DNA of 64,000 bases. It comes from Rahnella laticis. Lineage in GTDB: Bacteria > Pseudomonadota > Gammaproteobacteria > Enterobacterales > Enterobacteriaceae. Shown here in pieces: positions 34,805 to 44,073 of the stretch (positions within the stretch are counted from its first letter, which is position 1; the number at the start of each line of letters is the position of its first letter). Location of the stretch: the NCBI RefSeq assembly GCF_015644585.1, contig NZ_JADOBI010000008.1:124001-188000 (forward strand). The letters run 5' to 3'. The position numbers were made by a program, and so were the translations under genes. The notes under the pieces were generated by a model. That model was not told the DNA's origin and made no database searches. It saw only the letters and a program-made list of their open reading frames with translations.

Positions 34805-36079
34805 ATGAGCGACAAACTCCATCCGGCCAGGGAGGCCGGTAAGTTTTCTCGTCGTGAATTGCTGAAAGGAGCAGTGGCAGGCGCCAGTGCTCTGGCTATT
34901 CCAACGGTCAGCTATGCGCACGGGCAGGCGACGGCCGCCCGCGACCCGGAAGATAAAATTGACCTTTCCCGTCAGTATTCTTTTTACGGTCACGAAGGAC
35001 AGGCAGGGATCAGCACGCCGCCGCAGCGTCACATCATGTTTATGACGTTTGATCTGACGACCACCACGCGGCAGAACTTGCAGGTTCTGCTGGCGCGCTG
35101 GTCGTCGGCGATTGCGCAGCTCATGAAAGGCGGCACCATCGGACAGGTTGAACCTGCCCGTGACAGCGGCGTCGGGATGGATACCGGTGAAGCGATGGAT
35201 CTCGGCCCGGCGTCACTGACGGTGACCGTCGGTCTGGGGCCGCGCGTCTTCACGGACACATTCGGGCTGACGCAGCACAAACCGGTGCTGATGCGTAACC
35301 TGATGCAGTTGCCAAGTGACGACATGCAGCCGGAACTGACCGGCGGTGATTTGTCATTGCAGGCCTGTGCGGACGATCCGCAGGTGGCGTATCACGCCAT
35401 CCGCGATCTGGCGCGTATCGCCAAAAGCACCGGCGCAGCCCAAACCCGCTGGACGGTCATGGGCTTTGGTCGTGCGTCCGCCGGAAAAGGGCAGTCCACG
35501 CCGCGCAATCTGTTCGGCTTCAAAGACGGCACGCGCAACATCACCGAAAAAGCGGATTTCGACAAATATGTCTGGATCAAAGACGGTGGTCCGGCGTGGC
35601 AGCAAAACGGCAGTTATCAGGTTGTGCGCAAAATCAAAATTCACATTGAAAGCTGGGACACTGACCGTGTCAGTGATCAGAACAATGTGTTCGGCCGTCA
35701 CAAAGTGTCCGGCGCGCCGTTAACCGGCACAAAGGAATTTGATACGCCTGATTTTAAGAAGAAGGATGCCGACGGTAACCTGATCATTCCGGCGACCGCG
35801 CACATCAGTCTGGCGTCGCATGAAAATAATCAGGGCATTAAGATTTTACGCCGCTCTTACAACTACACGGACGGTCTGAATAACATGGCGCAGCTGGATG
35901 CCGGCCTGTTGTTTATCAGTTATCAGAAAGACCCCGCGCAGTTTGAAGCGCTGCAAACCCGCCTGGGTTCTTCCGATGCGCTGAACGAATACATTTCCCA
36001 CATCGGTTCGGGGATCTTCTTTGTGCCGCCTGCGCCGAAAGAAGGGTCGTATATCGGCGCGGAAATGTTCGAAGCCTGA
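34805..36079 (+). CDS. efeB: Dye-decolourising peroxidase EfeB, Tat-exported
   Basis: 424 residues with a twin-arginine signal (SRRELLKG at 15-22, then a hydrophobic stretch to the SYAHGQA region). The DyP haem peroxidase domain contains the GxxDG motif in LFGFKDGTRNI and the distal/proximal region SLASHENNQGIKILRRSYNY. EfeB oxidises ferrous iron or helps iron release in the periplasm. Third gene of efeUOB; its 3' end is convergent with a LacI-type gene 18 bp away. Confidence 0.95.
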   Translation: MSDKLHPAREAGKFSRRELLKGAVAGASALAIPTVSYAHGQATAARDPEDKIDLSRQYSFYGHEGQAGISTPPQRHIMFMTFDLTTTTRQNLQVLLARWSSAIAQLMKGGTIGQVEPARDSGVGMDTGEAMDLGPASLTVTVGLGPRVFTDTFGLTQHKPVLMRNLMQLPSDDMQPELTGGDLSLQACADDPQVAYHAIRDLARIAKSTGAAQTRWTVMGFGRASAGKGQSTPRNLFGFKDGTRNITEKADFDKYVWIKDGGPAWQQNGSYQVVRKIKIHIESWDTDRVSDQNNVFGRHKVSGAPLTGTKEFDTPDFKKKDADGNLIIPATAHISLASHENNQGIKILRRSYNYTDGLNNMAQLDAGLLFISYQKDPAQFEALQTRLGSSDALNEYISHIGSGIFFVPPAPKEGSYIGAEMFEA

Positions 36080-36093
36080 AAATTTGCCTCAAC

Positions 36094-36130
36094 GGTTTTA
36101 CGCTGAACCTCTTTCAATCAGCGTAAAACC
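36094..36130. terminator. Long hairpin spanning the convergent efeB/lacI-type 3' ends
   Basis: GGTTTTACGCTGA and TCAGCGTAAAACC form a perfect 13-bp stem with an 11-base loop. The stop codon and last ten codons of the LacI-type gene lie inside it. There is no clear T-run after the stem on either strand, so it may be a weak terminator or a barrier to convergent transcripts. Confidence 0.5.
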
Positions 36131-37120
36131 GATATCCACCACGCTTTCTGCCACCGGCAATCCTTCAATTTTATCTGCCAGCAACGTGGCGGCCTGTTGT
36201 CCGATTTTCCAGCGGTCAACTTTCACCGTCGTCAGCGGCGGCAGCGTGCATTGCGCAAAGTCCAGATCGCCAAAACCTATCACCGCAACATCCTCAGGAA
36301 CCCGCAATCCGCGGCTTTGCGCCTCAAAAATGGCACCCTGCGCCAGCGTATCGGAGCTGCAAATTATCGCACTGTACTGTTCACCTCTGTCCAGAAGTTG
36401 CGCCATTGCCTCACGCCCGCGCGCAATGGTCGCGGGTAACGGCACGTGACTGTCGGTAAACGTCAGACCGGTGTGCGTGGCGAACACATCCAAAATGCCT
36501 TTATGACGAAGTGCGGCACGCTGGTCGGGCGTCCAGATCAGCCCGAAGCGCTGATGCCCTTTACCGAGCATGAAACGGGCGAGGGCATTGCCGATTTTCT
36601 CGTGCGAAAAGCCGATCAGCATGTCGAGCGGCGTCGGCGTCAGATCCCAGATTTCCACCACCGGAATAGCGGCATTCAGCACGCATTTTTTCAGCTCGCT
36701 GCTGTGGTGGATCCCGGTCAGCACAATGCCGTCCGGCCTGCGGGAAAGCAGCGTTGAGACAATATCCGCTTCCGTTTCCGGGCTGTAGCCCGACACGCAC
36801 AGCAGCATGTGGTAATTGCGCAGCGCCAGCTCGTCGCTGATGGCCTGAATCGTGTCGATAAACATGCTGTTATTGATTTGTGGCACCACCACGGCAATCA
36901 GTTTGCTGCGTCGCGACGCCAGCCCGCCTGCCAGCATATTGGGAATATAGCCGGTCAGCTGCACCGCCTCTTTCACCTTAGCGACCGTTTTCGGGCGCAC
37001 GATATCCGGCGTATTCAGCGCGCGGCTTACGGTGATCGGCGAAAGCCCCGCCGCGCGTGCGACATCTTCCAGCGTCGGTGGCCGGGCGGGACTTTTTTTA
37101 GCGTCAGAAGCGTTTTTCAC
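36098..37120 (-). CDS. LacI-family repressor, GntR-like
   Basis: 340 residues. Helix-turn-helix near the start (PTLEDVARAAGLSPITVSRAL) and hinge helix (NMLAGGLASRRSKLI), then a periplasmic-binding-protein-like sugar domain. The body follows GntR of E. coli more than LacI (for example FGDLDFAQCTLPPLTTVKVDR and VDIGFTLI). It is divergent from L-talarate/galactarate dehydratase, with matching palindromes next to each start, so repression of both and relief by a sugar acid are inferred. Confidence 0.88.
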   Translation of the reverse strand: MKNASDAKKSPARPPTLEDVARAAGLSPITVSRALNTPDIVRPKTVAKVKEAVQLTGYIPNMLAGGLASRRSKLIAVVVPQINNSMFIDTIQAISDELALRNYHMLLCVSGYSPETEADIVSTLLSRRPDGIVLTGIHHSSELKKCVLNAAIPVVEIWDLTPTPLDMLIGFSHEKIGNALARFMLGKGHQRFGLIWTPDQRAALRHKGILDVFATHTGLTFTDSHVPLPATIARGREAMAQLLDRGEQYSAIICSSDTLAQGAIFEAQSRGLRVPEDVAVIGFGDLDFAQCTLPPLTTVKVDRWKIGQQAATLLADKIEGLPVAESVVDIGFTLIERGSA

Positions 37121-37137
37121 AGGCGGAACCTTGTATT

Positions 37138-37155
37138 AATGATTGCGATATCATT
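37138..37155. promoter_or_regulatory. LacI-type operator 1
   Basis: AATGATTGCGATATCATT, 17 bp upstream of the LacI-type start codon. It differs at only two positions from the perfect palindrome at 37293-37310, which makes a specific operator pair likely. Confidence 0.65.
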
Positions 37156-37230
37156 ACGCGTAAACAGCAGGGAAGCAGTATCTCAGGGATCAAAATACAA
37201 ATCATGCTTACTTCCGGATATGTCAACATT

Positions 37231-37248
37231 TTTGTGACCGGTAACAAA
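37231..37248. promoter_or_regulatory. GntR-operator-like palindrome
   Basis: TTTGTGACCGGTAACAAA is palindromic except for one base pair and contains GACCGGTAAC, close to the GTTACCGGTAAC core of the gnt operators at 19509-19538. It lies between the two other palindromes and may let a gluconate-type repressor act here too. Confidence 0.45.
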
Positions 37249-37292
37249 TTTACCTGCCTTATTTATAGCCAGCGTTAAGGCGCGGGTGTATC

Positions 37293-37310
37293 AATGATTG
37301 CGCAATCATT
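37293..37310. promoter_or_regulatory. LacI-type operator 2
   Basis: AATGATTGCGCAATCATT is a perfect 18-bp palindrome, 32 bp upstream of the dehydratase start. Its centre is 155 bp from that of operator 1, close to a whole number of helical turns, so looping by one repressor tetramer is possible. Confidence 0.7.
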
Positions 37311-37342
37311 TTGAATATTCCCTTAACGTGGAGGTTTAGCAG

Positions 37343-38539
37343 ATGGTTTCCGGAACAAATTCTCAGGCAGTGACTTACGCAAAAGCGACAGACACCAAAA
37401 CGGCGGCAGAAACCGGTGACAGAATTGCGTGGGTGAAAATCTCGCTGTCCATTTTGCCGCTGGCGACGCCCGTCAGTGACGCAAAAGTGCTTACCGGGCG
37501 GCAAAAACCGCTGACCGAAGTGGCGATTATTTTCGCCGAAATCCGCACGCGTGACGGCTTTGAAGGCGTCGGGTTCAGCTATTCCAAACGGGCTGGCGGA
37601 CAGGGGATTTATGCTCACGCAAAAGAAATCGCCGACAATCTGCTGGGTGAAGATCCGAACGATATCGACAAGATTTATACCAAACTGCTGTGGGCGGGCG
37701 CATCGGTCGGGCGCAGCGGCATGGCCGTTCAGGCGATTTCGCCAATCGACATCGCGCTGTGGGATCTTAAGGCCAAACGCGCCGGACTGCCGCTGGCGAA
37801 ACTGCTCGGCGCACACCGCGATTCCGTGCAGTGCTACAACACCTCCGGTGGTTTCCTGCATACTCCGCTGGAGCAGGTCATCAAAAATGTCGCGATTTCA
37901 CGCGAAAGCGGCATTGGTGGCATCAAGATAAAAGTCGGCCAGCCGGATACCCGCGAAGACATCCGCCGCCTGACCGCCGTGCGTCAGGAACTGGGCGATG
38001 ATTTTCCGCTGATGGTCGATGCCAACCAGCAATGGGATCGCGAAACCGCCATCCGCATGGGCCGGAAAATGGAAGCATTTAATCTGGTATGGATTGAAGA
38101 ACCGCTGGATGCTTATGACGTGGAAGGCCACGCCGCGCTGGCCGCCGCGCTCGATACGCCGATCGCCACCGGAGAAATGCTCACCAGCTACCGCGAGCAT
38201 GAACAGCTGATCCTCGGCAATGCCAGCGATTATGTGCAGCCGGATGCGCCACGCGTGGGCGGCATCACGCCCTTCCTGAAAATTATGGATCTGGCCGCGC
38301 GGCACGGTAAAAAACTGGCTCCGCATTTTGCGATGGAAGTGCATCTGCATCTTTCCGCCGCCTATCCGCTGGAACCCTGGCTCGAGCATTTCGAGTGGCT
38401 GAACCCGCTCTTTAACGAACAGCTGGAACTGCGTGATGGCCGGATGTGGATATCAGACCGGCCGGGGCTGGGGTTCACGCTGAGCGAACAGGCCCGCAAA
38501 TGGACGCAGCGGGAGTGCGAGTTTGGAAAACGTCCGTAA
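37343..38539 (+). CDS. L-talarate/galactarate dehydratase
   Basis: 398 residues of the enolase superfamily, nearly the same as the Salmonella talarate/galactarate dehydratase across its length. The catalytic and metal residues are in place: Lys197 (GIKIKVG), Asp226, Glu252 and Glu278 as magnesium ligands, and His328 (LAPHFAME). It dehydrates L-talarate or galactarate to a 2-keto-3-deoxy sugar acid. It is divergent from a GntR-like LacI repressor with paired operators. Ribosome site is a modest GTGGAGG. The next aldolase and kinase steps are not in the window. Confidence 0.95.
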   Translation: MVSGTNSQAVTYAKATDTKTAAETGDRIAWVKISLSILPLATPVSDAKVLTGRQKPLTEVAIIFAEIRTRDGFEGVGFSYSKRAGGQGIYAHAKEIADNLLGEDPNDIDKIYTKLLWAGASVGRSGMAVQAISPIDIALWDLKAKRAGLPLAKLLGAHRDSVQCYNTSGGFLHTPLEQVIKNVAISRESGIGGIKIKVGQPDTREDIRRLTAVRQELGDDFPLMVDANQQWDRETAIRMGRKMEAFNLVWIEEPLDAYDVEGHAALAAALDTPIATGEMLTSYREHEQLILGNASDYVQPDAPRVGGITPFLKIMDLAARHGKKLAPHFAMEVHLHLSAAYPLEPWLEHFEWLNPLFNEQLELRDGRMWISDRPGLGFTLSEQARKWTQRECEFGKRP

Positions 38540-38554
38540 CGGTAAACCCGTTTT

Positions 38555-39481
38555 TCAGCTCTGAATTGCTGGCAATTGACCGCTGACTTTTTGCGGAAAG
38601 GTTTCCACCAGCCAGTCGATGAAGACGCGCAGGCGATGCGGAACGTGGCGGTTTTGCGGGTAGACCACATGGAACGGATAGGGCGCAGGCCGCCATTCTC
38701 TCAGAATTTCCACCAGCGTTCCGCGTTGCAGCGCGTCGCAAATGGAATAGCTGAACGTCTGGATAATCCCCAGACCGGCCATTCCGGCCGCCAGATGGGC
38801 GTTGCTTTCATTCACGCCAATACGGTGATCGACTTTAATTTCCGTTTTCCCGCCATCGCGTTCAAAACGAAACGGAAAAGCCCGGCCATTCTGCGGTGAA
38901 AGATAACTCACCAGCCGGTGGCCATTTTTCAGTTCATCGGGATAGGCCGGTGTGCCGAAGGCTTTCAGATAGGCCGGTGTCGCGCAGGTGATAAGCGTCG
39001 CATGGCCGATATTGCGGGCAATCAGCGAAGAGTTGTCCAGCGGCCCGCCGCGTATCACGCAGTCCACATTGTCACTGATGAGATCCACAGGACGGTCAGA
39101 GACGCCCAGATCCAGACGGATTTCGGGATAACGCGTCATAAAATCAGCCAGTGCCGGGATCAGCACATCGCGCGCCGTCGAGCCGCCGACGTCAATGCGC
39201 AACAGCCCGCGTGGCTTGCTGCGCACGGCGTTAAACGACGTATCGACATCTTCCAGATCGCGCAGGATACGTGCCGTTTTCTCATAATATTCGCTGCCTT
39301 CCGGCGTCACCGTCACGCGCCGCGTGGTGCGCTGCAACAACCGCACGCCGAGATGCGCCTCCAGTTCCTGCACCATTTTGCTCAGCGTCGCATTGGGCAT
39401 ATCCAGAGAATCCGCCGCGCGGGTGAAATTCCCCGCCTCAACCACCCGGGCAAACGCCCGTATTGCCGTTAACTGATCCAC
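38555..39481 (-). CDS. LysR-family transcriptional regulator
   Basis: 308 residues from the GTG at 39481, which has GGGA upstream and gives the usual LysR start DQLTAIRAFARVVEAGNF; an ATG 14 codons earlier (39523) is possible. Helix-turn-helix AADSLDMPNATLSKMVQELE, then an effector domain with LGVSDRPVDLISDNVDCVIRGG, typical of the DmlR/AaeR-like group. Divergent from an SDR gene 184 bp away, its probable target. Confidence 0.88.
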   Translation of the reverse strand: MDQLTAIRAFARVVEAGNFTRAADSLDMPNATLSKMVQELEAHLGVRLLQRTTRRVTVTPEGSEYYEKTARILRDLEDVDTSFNAVRSKPRGLLRIDVGGSTARDVLIPALADFMTRYPEIRLDLGVSDRPVDLISDNVDCVIRGGPLDNSSLIARNIGHATLITCATPAYLKAFGTPAYPDELKNGHRLVSYLSPQNGRAFPFRFERDGGKTEIKVDHRIGVNESNAHLAAGMAGLGIIQTFSYSICDALQRGTLVEILREWRPAPYPFHVVYPQNRHVPHRLRVFIDWLVETFPQKVSGQLPAIQS

Positions 39482-39664
39482 ACGCTTTTCCCGCCGGTTA
39501 TCCGATGCTTTGATTATACACACACAGGAATAGTCTTTTTCATTTTTCGCTATTTTTCAATAAACCGTCAGGCGCTAAATTACCCCCCATGCCTGAGGCG
39601 GCAGACAACGGTCACCGACCTCAGGCAACTTTACTTAACCTGAACTGACTTTGAGGAATGAAAA

Positions 39665-40414
39665 ATGACAACTCCACTGAACGGTAAAATTGCACTGGTC
39701 ACCGGCGGGACAAGCGGCATCGGTCTGGGTACAGCGAAAGAGCTGGCGGAACAGGGCGCGCAGGTCTTTATCACCGGCCGCCGTCAGGCAGAACTGGACG
39801 CCGCCGTCGCTGAAATCGGCGCTGCGGCAACGGGTATCCGCGCCGACGCTTCCGTTCTGGCCGACCTTGATGCGGTTTATGCACAAATCGCCAAAACCGC
39901 CGGGCGCCTGGACATTCTCTTCGCGAACGCCGGTGGCGGTGACATGCAACCGCTGGGCGGCATCACGGAAGAACACTTCGACCGTATTTTTGGCACCAAC
40001 GTCCGCGGCGTATTGTTCACGGTTCAGAAAGCTTTACCGTTACTGACCGATGGCGCATCGATCATTCTGACCGGCTCCACCACTTCAGTGCTGGGCACGG
40101 CGAGTTTCAGCGTGTACAGCGCCAGTAAGGCTGCCGTGCGTAACTTTGCCCGCTCATGGGCGCTGGATCTGAAAGACCGCGGCATCCGCGTCAACGTCGT
40201 CAGCCCGGGCCCGATCCGCACACCGGGCTTAGGCGATCTGGTTCCGGAAGAACACCGTCAGGGCCTGTTCGATGCACTGGCCGCACAAGTCCCGTTAGGC
40301 CGCCTGGGTGAACCGAAAGAAATCGGCAAAACCGTCGCATTCCTGGCCTCCGATGCCGCCAGCTTCATCAACGGCGTCGAACTCTTCGTCGACGGCGGAA
40401 TGGCGCAGGTCTGA
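39665..40414 (+). CDS. Short-chain dehydrogenase/reductase
   Basis: 249 residues, a classical SDR. NAD(P)-binding TGGTSGIG near residue 14, NAG motif (FANAGGGD), catalytic Ser in GSTTSVLG and YxxxK as YSASK, and a C-terminal [13 protein letters not shown]. The Arg run after beta-2 (ITGRRQ) favours NADP(H). The substrate cannot be told. Preceded by TGAGGAATGAAAA and followed by a terminator; divergent from a LysR regulator. Confidence 0.92.
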   Translation: MTTPLNGKIALVTGGTSGIGLGTAKELAEQGAQVFITGRRQAELDAAVAEIGAAATGIRADASVLADLDAVYAQIAKTAGRLDILFANAGGGDMQPLGGITEEHFDRIFGTNVRGVLFTVQKALPLLTDGASIILTGSTTSVLGTASFSVYSASKAAVRNFARSWALDLKDRGIRVNVVSPGPIRTPGLGDLVPEEHRQGLFDALAAQVPLGRLGEPKEIGKTVAFLASDAASFINGVELFVDGGMAQV

Positions 40415-40437
40415 GTATTAAAACAAGAGCGAAAATG

Positions 40438-40467
40438 AACCGGCGGAACAGTGCCGGTTTTTTTTGT
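40438..40467 (+). terminator. Terminator after the SDR gene
   Basis: AACCGGC and GCCGGTT form a 7-bp stem around an 8-base loop, followed by a run of T residues. Confidence 0.85.
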
Positions 40468-40545
40468 GTCCATCCGCTAACCAAACCGGCATAACCCCGC
40501 ACAAAACCATCTAACCCGCTGCCTGCATTCGGGTTGTCACTTAAA

Positions 40546-40560
40546 GATATACGATATATT
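40546..40560. promoter_or_regulatory. GntR/FCD operator candidate, ATPase side
   Basis: GATATA-CGA-TATATT, with the same half-sites and spacing as the core of the longer operator at 49862-49888. It lies 31 bp upstream of the ABC ATPase gene, where it would overlap a promoter. Confidence 0.5.
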
Positions 40561-40591
40561 CTCTAAGTTCATTTCTTCGCCGGATTTGCCC

Positions 40592-42220
40592 ATGACAACC
40601 GCCAGACCGCTTCTTGATGTCCGCTCTCTCGCCATTCATACCGCCGCCGGTTTTCCGCTGGTGAAGCCGGTTTCGTTGCAGGTGAACCGCCGTGAAATTG
40701 TGGCGCTGGTCGGTGAGTCCGGTTCGGGGAAAACCCTGAGCTCGCTGGCGCTGATGGGGCTGTTGCCGCACGGCGTGAATATGACCGGTGGCGAAATCTG
40801 GCTCGATGATCAGAGGATTGCCAGCCCGCAGATGCCTTTTGACGCGCCGGTGCGCGGGAAACGGATCGCGATGATTTTTCAGGAACCGATGACCAGCATG
40901 AATCCGGTGCTGAAAGTCGGGGAGCAGATTGCCGAGGTGCTGGTTCGCCATCAGCAGCTGAGCTGGAAACAGGCGCACCGCGAAGCGGTGGCATTGCTCG
41001 GTCGCGTCGGGATTGTGAACCCGGAACAACGGGCGAAGCAGTATATTCATCAGCTTTCAGGCGGGATGCGCCAGCGGGTGATGATCGCCAGCGCCATCAG
41101 CTGTAAACCGGCGTTGCTGATTGCCGATGAGCCGACGACCGCGCTGGATGTCACCATTCAGGCACAAATTCTGACGTTGTTGCAGGAACTGCAACAGGAA
41201 ATGGACATGGGCATTTTGCTGATTACGCATGACCTGAGCGTGGTGGCGCGTTACGCCGACCGCGCTTACGTGATGCATCAGGGAAATCTGGTCGAGCAGG
41301 GGCCGGTGGCGCAGTTGCTGACGGATCCGCAGGAGCCGTATACCCGCAAACTGATTGGCGCGTCGCAGCCGGAGCCTCGGGAAAAGACCGGTGAAATCAG
41401 CGCGGATTCGCCGCTGGTGCGGCTGCGCGGGCTGACCAAAAGTTATCCGCAGGCGCAGCGTCTTCCCTTTGTTCCGGCAAAGCGTCAGACGGTGCTTTTC
41501 CCGACCACGCTGGATATCCGCCGGGGTGAAATTCTCGGGCTAATCGGTGAATCCGGTTCCGGCAAAACCACGCTCGGGCGCGCCATAATTGGCCTGACGG
41601 ACACCGACAGCGGCGATATCGAATTTGACGGCGTCTCGCTGACACAAGCCCGCCACGGAACGCGGCAGAAAATGCGCCGCCGTGCGCAGATTATCTTTCA
41701 GGACCCTTACGCCAGCCTGAATCCGAAAATCACTATCGGCGAGCAGATTGCCGAACCGCTGCATGTGTATAAACTGCGGCCTGCGGCGCAGATTCAGGCG
41801 CGGGTGGAAGAATTACTGAAACTCGTCGGGCTGGAAGCGCATCACGCCAGTCGTCTGCCCGGCGAGTTTTCCGGCGGCCAGCGCCAGCGTGTGGCCATCG
41901 CCCGTGCGCTGGCGCTGGAACCTGAATTACTGGTGGCGGATGAAGCGGTTTCGGCGCTGGATCTGTCGGTACGCGGGCAGATTCTGGCGCTGCTGGATCA
42001 GTTACGCCAGCAGCTGGGGCTGACGGTGCTGTTTATCAGTCACGATCTGGCGGCGGTGAAACAGGTGTGCGATCGCGTGGTGGTGCTGTATCACGGGAAA
42101 ATCGTGGAAAGCGGCGATACGGCGCGGGTTCTGCGTGCGCCGCAACATCCTTATACGCAAACCTTACTGGCCGCCGCGCCCGATATCACGCGGGCGCTGC
42201 AACTGCGTCGGGCGGGTTAA
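40592..42220 (+). CDS. Dual ABC ATPase of a peptide-type importer
   Basis: 542 residues with two full ATPase domains fused, as in GsiA or a DppD-DppF fusion. Domain 1: Walker A GESGSGKT, signature LSGGMRQRV, Walker B LLIADEP. Domain 2: [27 protein letters not shown]. The linker carries the oligopeptide ABC C-terminal extension. It powers the permeases at 46514-48275, which are encoded on the other strand. The start is the ATG at 40592 rather than the TTG two codons earlier. Its stop codon overlaps that of the convergent rhodanese gene. Confidence 0.92.
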   Translation: MTTARPLLDVRSLAIHTAAGFPLVKPVSLQVNRREIVALVGESGSGKTLSSLALMGLLPHGVNMTGGEIWLDDQRIASPQMPFDAPVRGKRIAMIFQEPMTSMNPVLKVGEQIAEVLVRHQQLSWKQAHREAVALLGRVGIVNPEQRAKQYIHQLSGGMRQRVMIASAISCKPALLIADEPTTALDVTIQAQILTLLQELQQEMDMGILLITHDLSVVARYADRAYVMHQGNLVEQGPVAQLLTDPQEPYTRKLIGASQPEPREKTGEISADSPLVRLRGLTKSYPQAQRLPFVPAKRQTVLFPTTLDIRRGEILGLIGESGSGKTTLGRAIIGLTDTDSGDIEFDGVSLTQARHGTRQKMRRRAQIIFQDPYASLNPKITIGEQIAEPLHVYKLRPAAQIQARVEELLKLVGLEAHHASRLPGEFSGGQRQRVAIARALALEPELLVADEAVSALDLSVRGQILALLDQLRQQLGLTVLFISHDLAAVKQVCDRVVVLYHGKIVESGDTARVLRAPQHPYTQTLLAAAPDITRALQLRRAG

Positions 42221-43083
42221 CCGCCTGTCAGCATCGGCAGTTCGCGATGTTCTGCCCATTCATGCCATGACCCTACATACACCGCCAGCTGGCGATAACC
42301 GGCCAGCTGAAGCGCGGTGTACACCGTAGCTGCCCGCGCGCCGCGATGACAATAAATGATCACCCGCCGGTCAGGCGATAAGCCCGCGGCTTCTGCCCGC
42401 TGACGGATTTCCTCTGCGCTGAGAAATGCGCCGTTCTGCACCACATCTTCCCAGAAAAGCAGTTTCGCGCCGGGGATCCGGCCTGCGCGATGACAGCATT
42501 CATGCGCAAATTCACCGCAAAATTCCGTCGGGCGGCGTGCATCCAGAATTTGCGCGCCATTGGCCTGCGCGTTCAGCACTTCATCGCGGGTGGCAGTCAG
42601 GTCTTTCAGAAAAACGGAGGAGTTTAACGCGTTCGGGCTGTCCGGGCTGACCACCGCGCTGCGTCCGGTGCCGGGCTGCAATTTGCCGCCTGCCTCTACC
42701 CAGGCGTCCAGTCCGCCGTCCAGTATCAGCGCTTTTTCGATGCCGCCGAACTGAGCAAACCATGCGCCGCGCGGGGAACGCATGCCGACCTGTTGTTCGA
42801 AAAATACTGGTGTGACGTTGTCACTGATAGCCAGTTGTTGCCATGCCCGGTGAAAGGCATCCGCCATGCCCCGGATGCCTGCAACGGTGCTGTCGGGAAT
42901 AAAATAATCGTACACGTTGAGATGAAGCGCATCGGGCAACGTTTCTGCCTGCCACTGTGAGAACTCACGGACGTCAATCAGGGCAAATTCCTGCCCAAGC
43001 TGGCGGCGCGATAACAGCTCTGCGGCACCGATCAGCAGCCGGTGATTGAGAACATTTTGTGCGGGTAAAGGATAAACAGCCAA
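42217..43083 (-). CDS. Two-domain rhodanese-type sulfurtransferase
   Basis: 288 residues with two rhodanese domains. The C-terminal domain has the active-site Cys in a YCHRGARA loop; the N-terminal copy (FALIDVREFSQWQAETLPDA) has no Cys at that place and is structural. Rhodaneses move sulfane sulfur from thiosulfate or persulfides to an acceptor. It is the last gene of the seven-gene operon running from the solute-binding protein, 4 bp after the OCD-like gene, so it probably handles sulfur released by the desulfhydrase. Confidence 0.9.
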   Translation of the reverse strand: MAVYPLPAQNVLNHRLLIGAAELLSRRQLGQEFALIDVREFSQWQAETLPDALHLNVYDYFIPDSTVAGIRGMADAFHRAWQQLAISDNVTPVFFEQQVGMRSPRGAWFAQFGGIEKALILDGGLDAWVEAGGKLQPGTGRSAVVSPDSPNALNSSVFLKDLTATRDEVLNAQANGAQILDARRPTEFCGEFAHECCHRAGRIPGAKLLFWEDVVQNGAFLSAEEIRQRAEAAGLSPDRRVIIYCHRGARAATVYTALQLAGYRQLAVYVGSWHEWAEHRELPMLTGG

Positions 43084-43087
43084 AGTC

Positions 43088-44071
43088 TTACTCCGGGAAA
43101 AGCGGTAAAAGCGTGCCCGTTCCGCGTTCGGCGGCGAGTTTTAGTACGCGCGATGCGAGGGCGATGTCAAAAACGTTGAGGCCGAACGAGGAGAAATACA
43201 CGCTGTCATCAGCCGCCGGTCGCCAGCCGTCGAGCAGCAGATTGCCTAAATCGGCGTCCACGTGTTCGGGCAGGAATTTTCCGGCGCGGTACATCTGGAA
43301 CAGGCTTTTGGCACTGGTTTCACAGAAATCTCCCCATAAATCAACCAGCACGCGCGTCGAGCGGTTAATCGCTGCAAAGGACACTTCGTGATAGCCAACC
43401 TGAATCACCAAACGACCGGCGCGGACAGCTTCCGGCCCGAGCAGCGGTTCGGCGGCGCTGGTACAGGTGATCACGGCGTCAGCGTCCTGTGCCAGCGCAT
43501 TGTGAAGATCGGGAACCCGAATCAGCGGCCAGGGGAATTGCGCGATATCCACCGGCAACGCAATGGCACTGCGATCCCACCAGCTGACCTGGTGCAAATC
43601 GGGGAAAAGCTGGCGAAGCATGTCGAGATGCGCCAGTGCCTGAACACCCGCACCGAGCAGTAACACGCGCTGAACCGGACGCGGCGCGGCATGGCGCAGT
43701 GCAAGGGCCGACACCGCTGCGGTGCGCGTGGCGGTCAGCGCGCCGCTCTCCACCAGCCCGAGCGGCTGGCCGTTATCGGCGCGGTTAATCAGCGTCAGCG
43801 CCATCGCCTGCGGGAGCTTGTCCTGCGCGTCCGGGCGATGTGCGGTCCATTTCACCCCGGCGGCGTTAAACCGCCCGCCAACGCTGGCGGGCAGCGCATA
43901 CGCTTTGCCGCGCGGCGTGCCTAAACTGACGTGGGTTTCCGCAGGCATCTGCGCCGCATTCTGGCGCATCAGCGTGACAACGTCACAGATATCTTCCAGC
44001 GCGGCCTGCGGATCGGTGCCGCCCAGCGCCACCACGTCCGCGCGGCTCAGTGTGCGAAAACCGGATGTCAT
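43088..44071 (-). CDS. Ornithine cyclodeaminase/mu-crystallin family enzyme
   Basis: 327 residues. The substrate-binding part shows KAYALPASVGGRFNAAGVKW and ESGALTATRTAAVSALALRH; the NAD(P) site is LLLGAGVQALAHL. Family members include ornithine cyclodeaminase, alanine dehydrogenase, ketimine reductase and SbnB. The exact reaction is open; a role on an imino or amino acid intermediate made by the neighbouring PLP enzyme is inferred. It lies 2 bp after that gene and 4 bp before the rhodanese. Confidence 0.85.
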   Translation of the reverse strand: MTSGFRTLSRADVVALGGTDPQAALEDICDVVTLMRQNAAQMPAETHVSLGTPRGKAYALPASVGGRFNAAGVKWTAHRPDAQDKLPQAMALTLINRADNGQPLGLVESGALTATRTAAVSALALRHAAPRPVQRVLLLGAGVQALAHLDMLRQLFPDLHQVSWWDRSAIALPVDIAQFPWPLIRVPDLHNALAQDADAVITCTSAAEPLLGPEAVRAGRLVIQVGYHEVSFAAINRSTRVLVDLWGDFCETSAKSLFQMYRAGKFLPEHVDADLGNLLLDGWRPAADDSVYFSSFGLNVFDIALASRVLKLAAERGTGTLLPLFPE

Positions 44072-44073
44072 AT

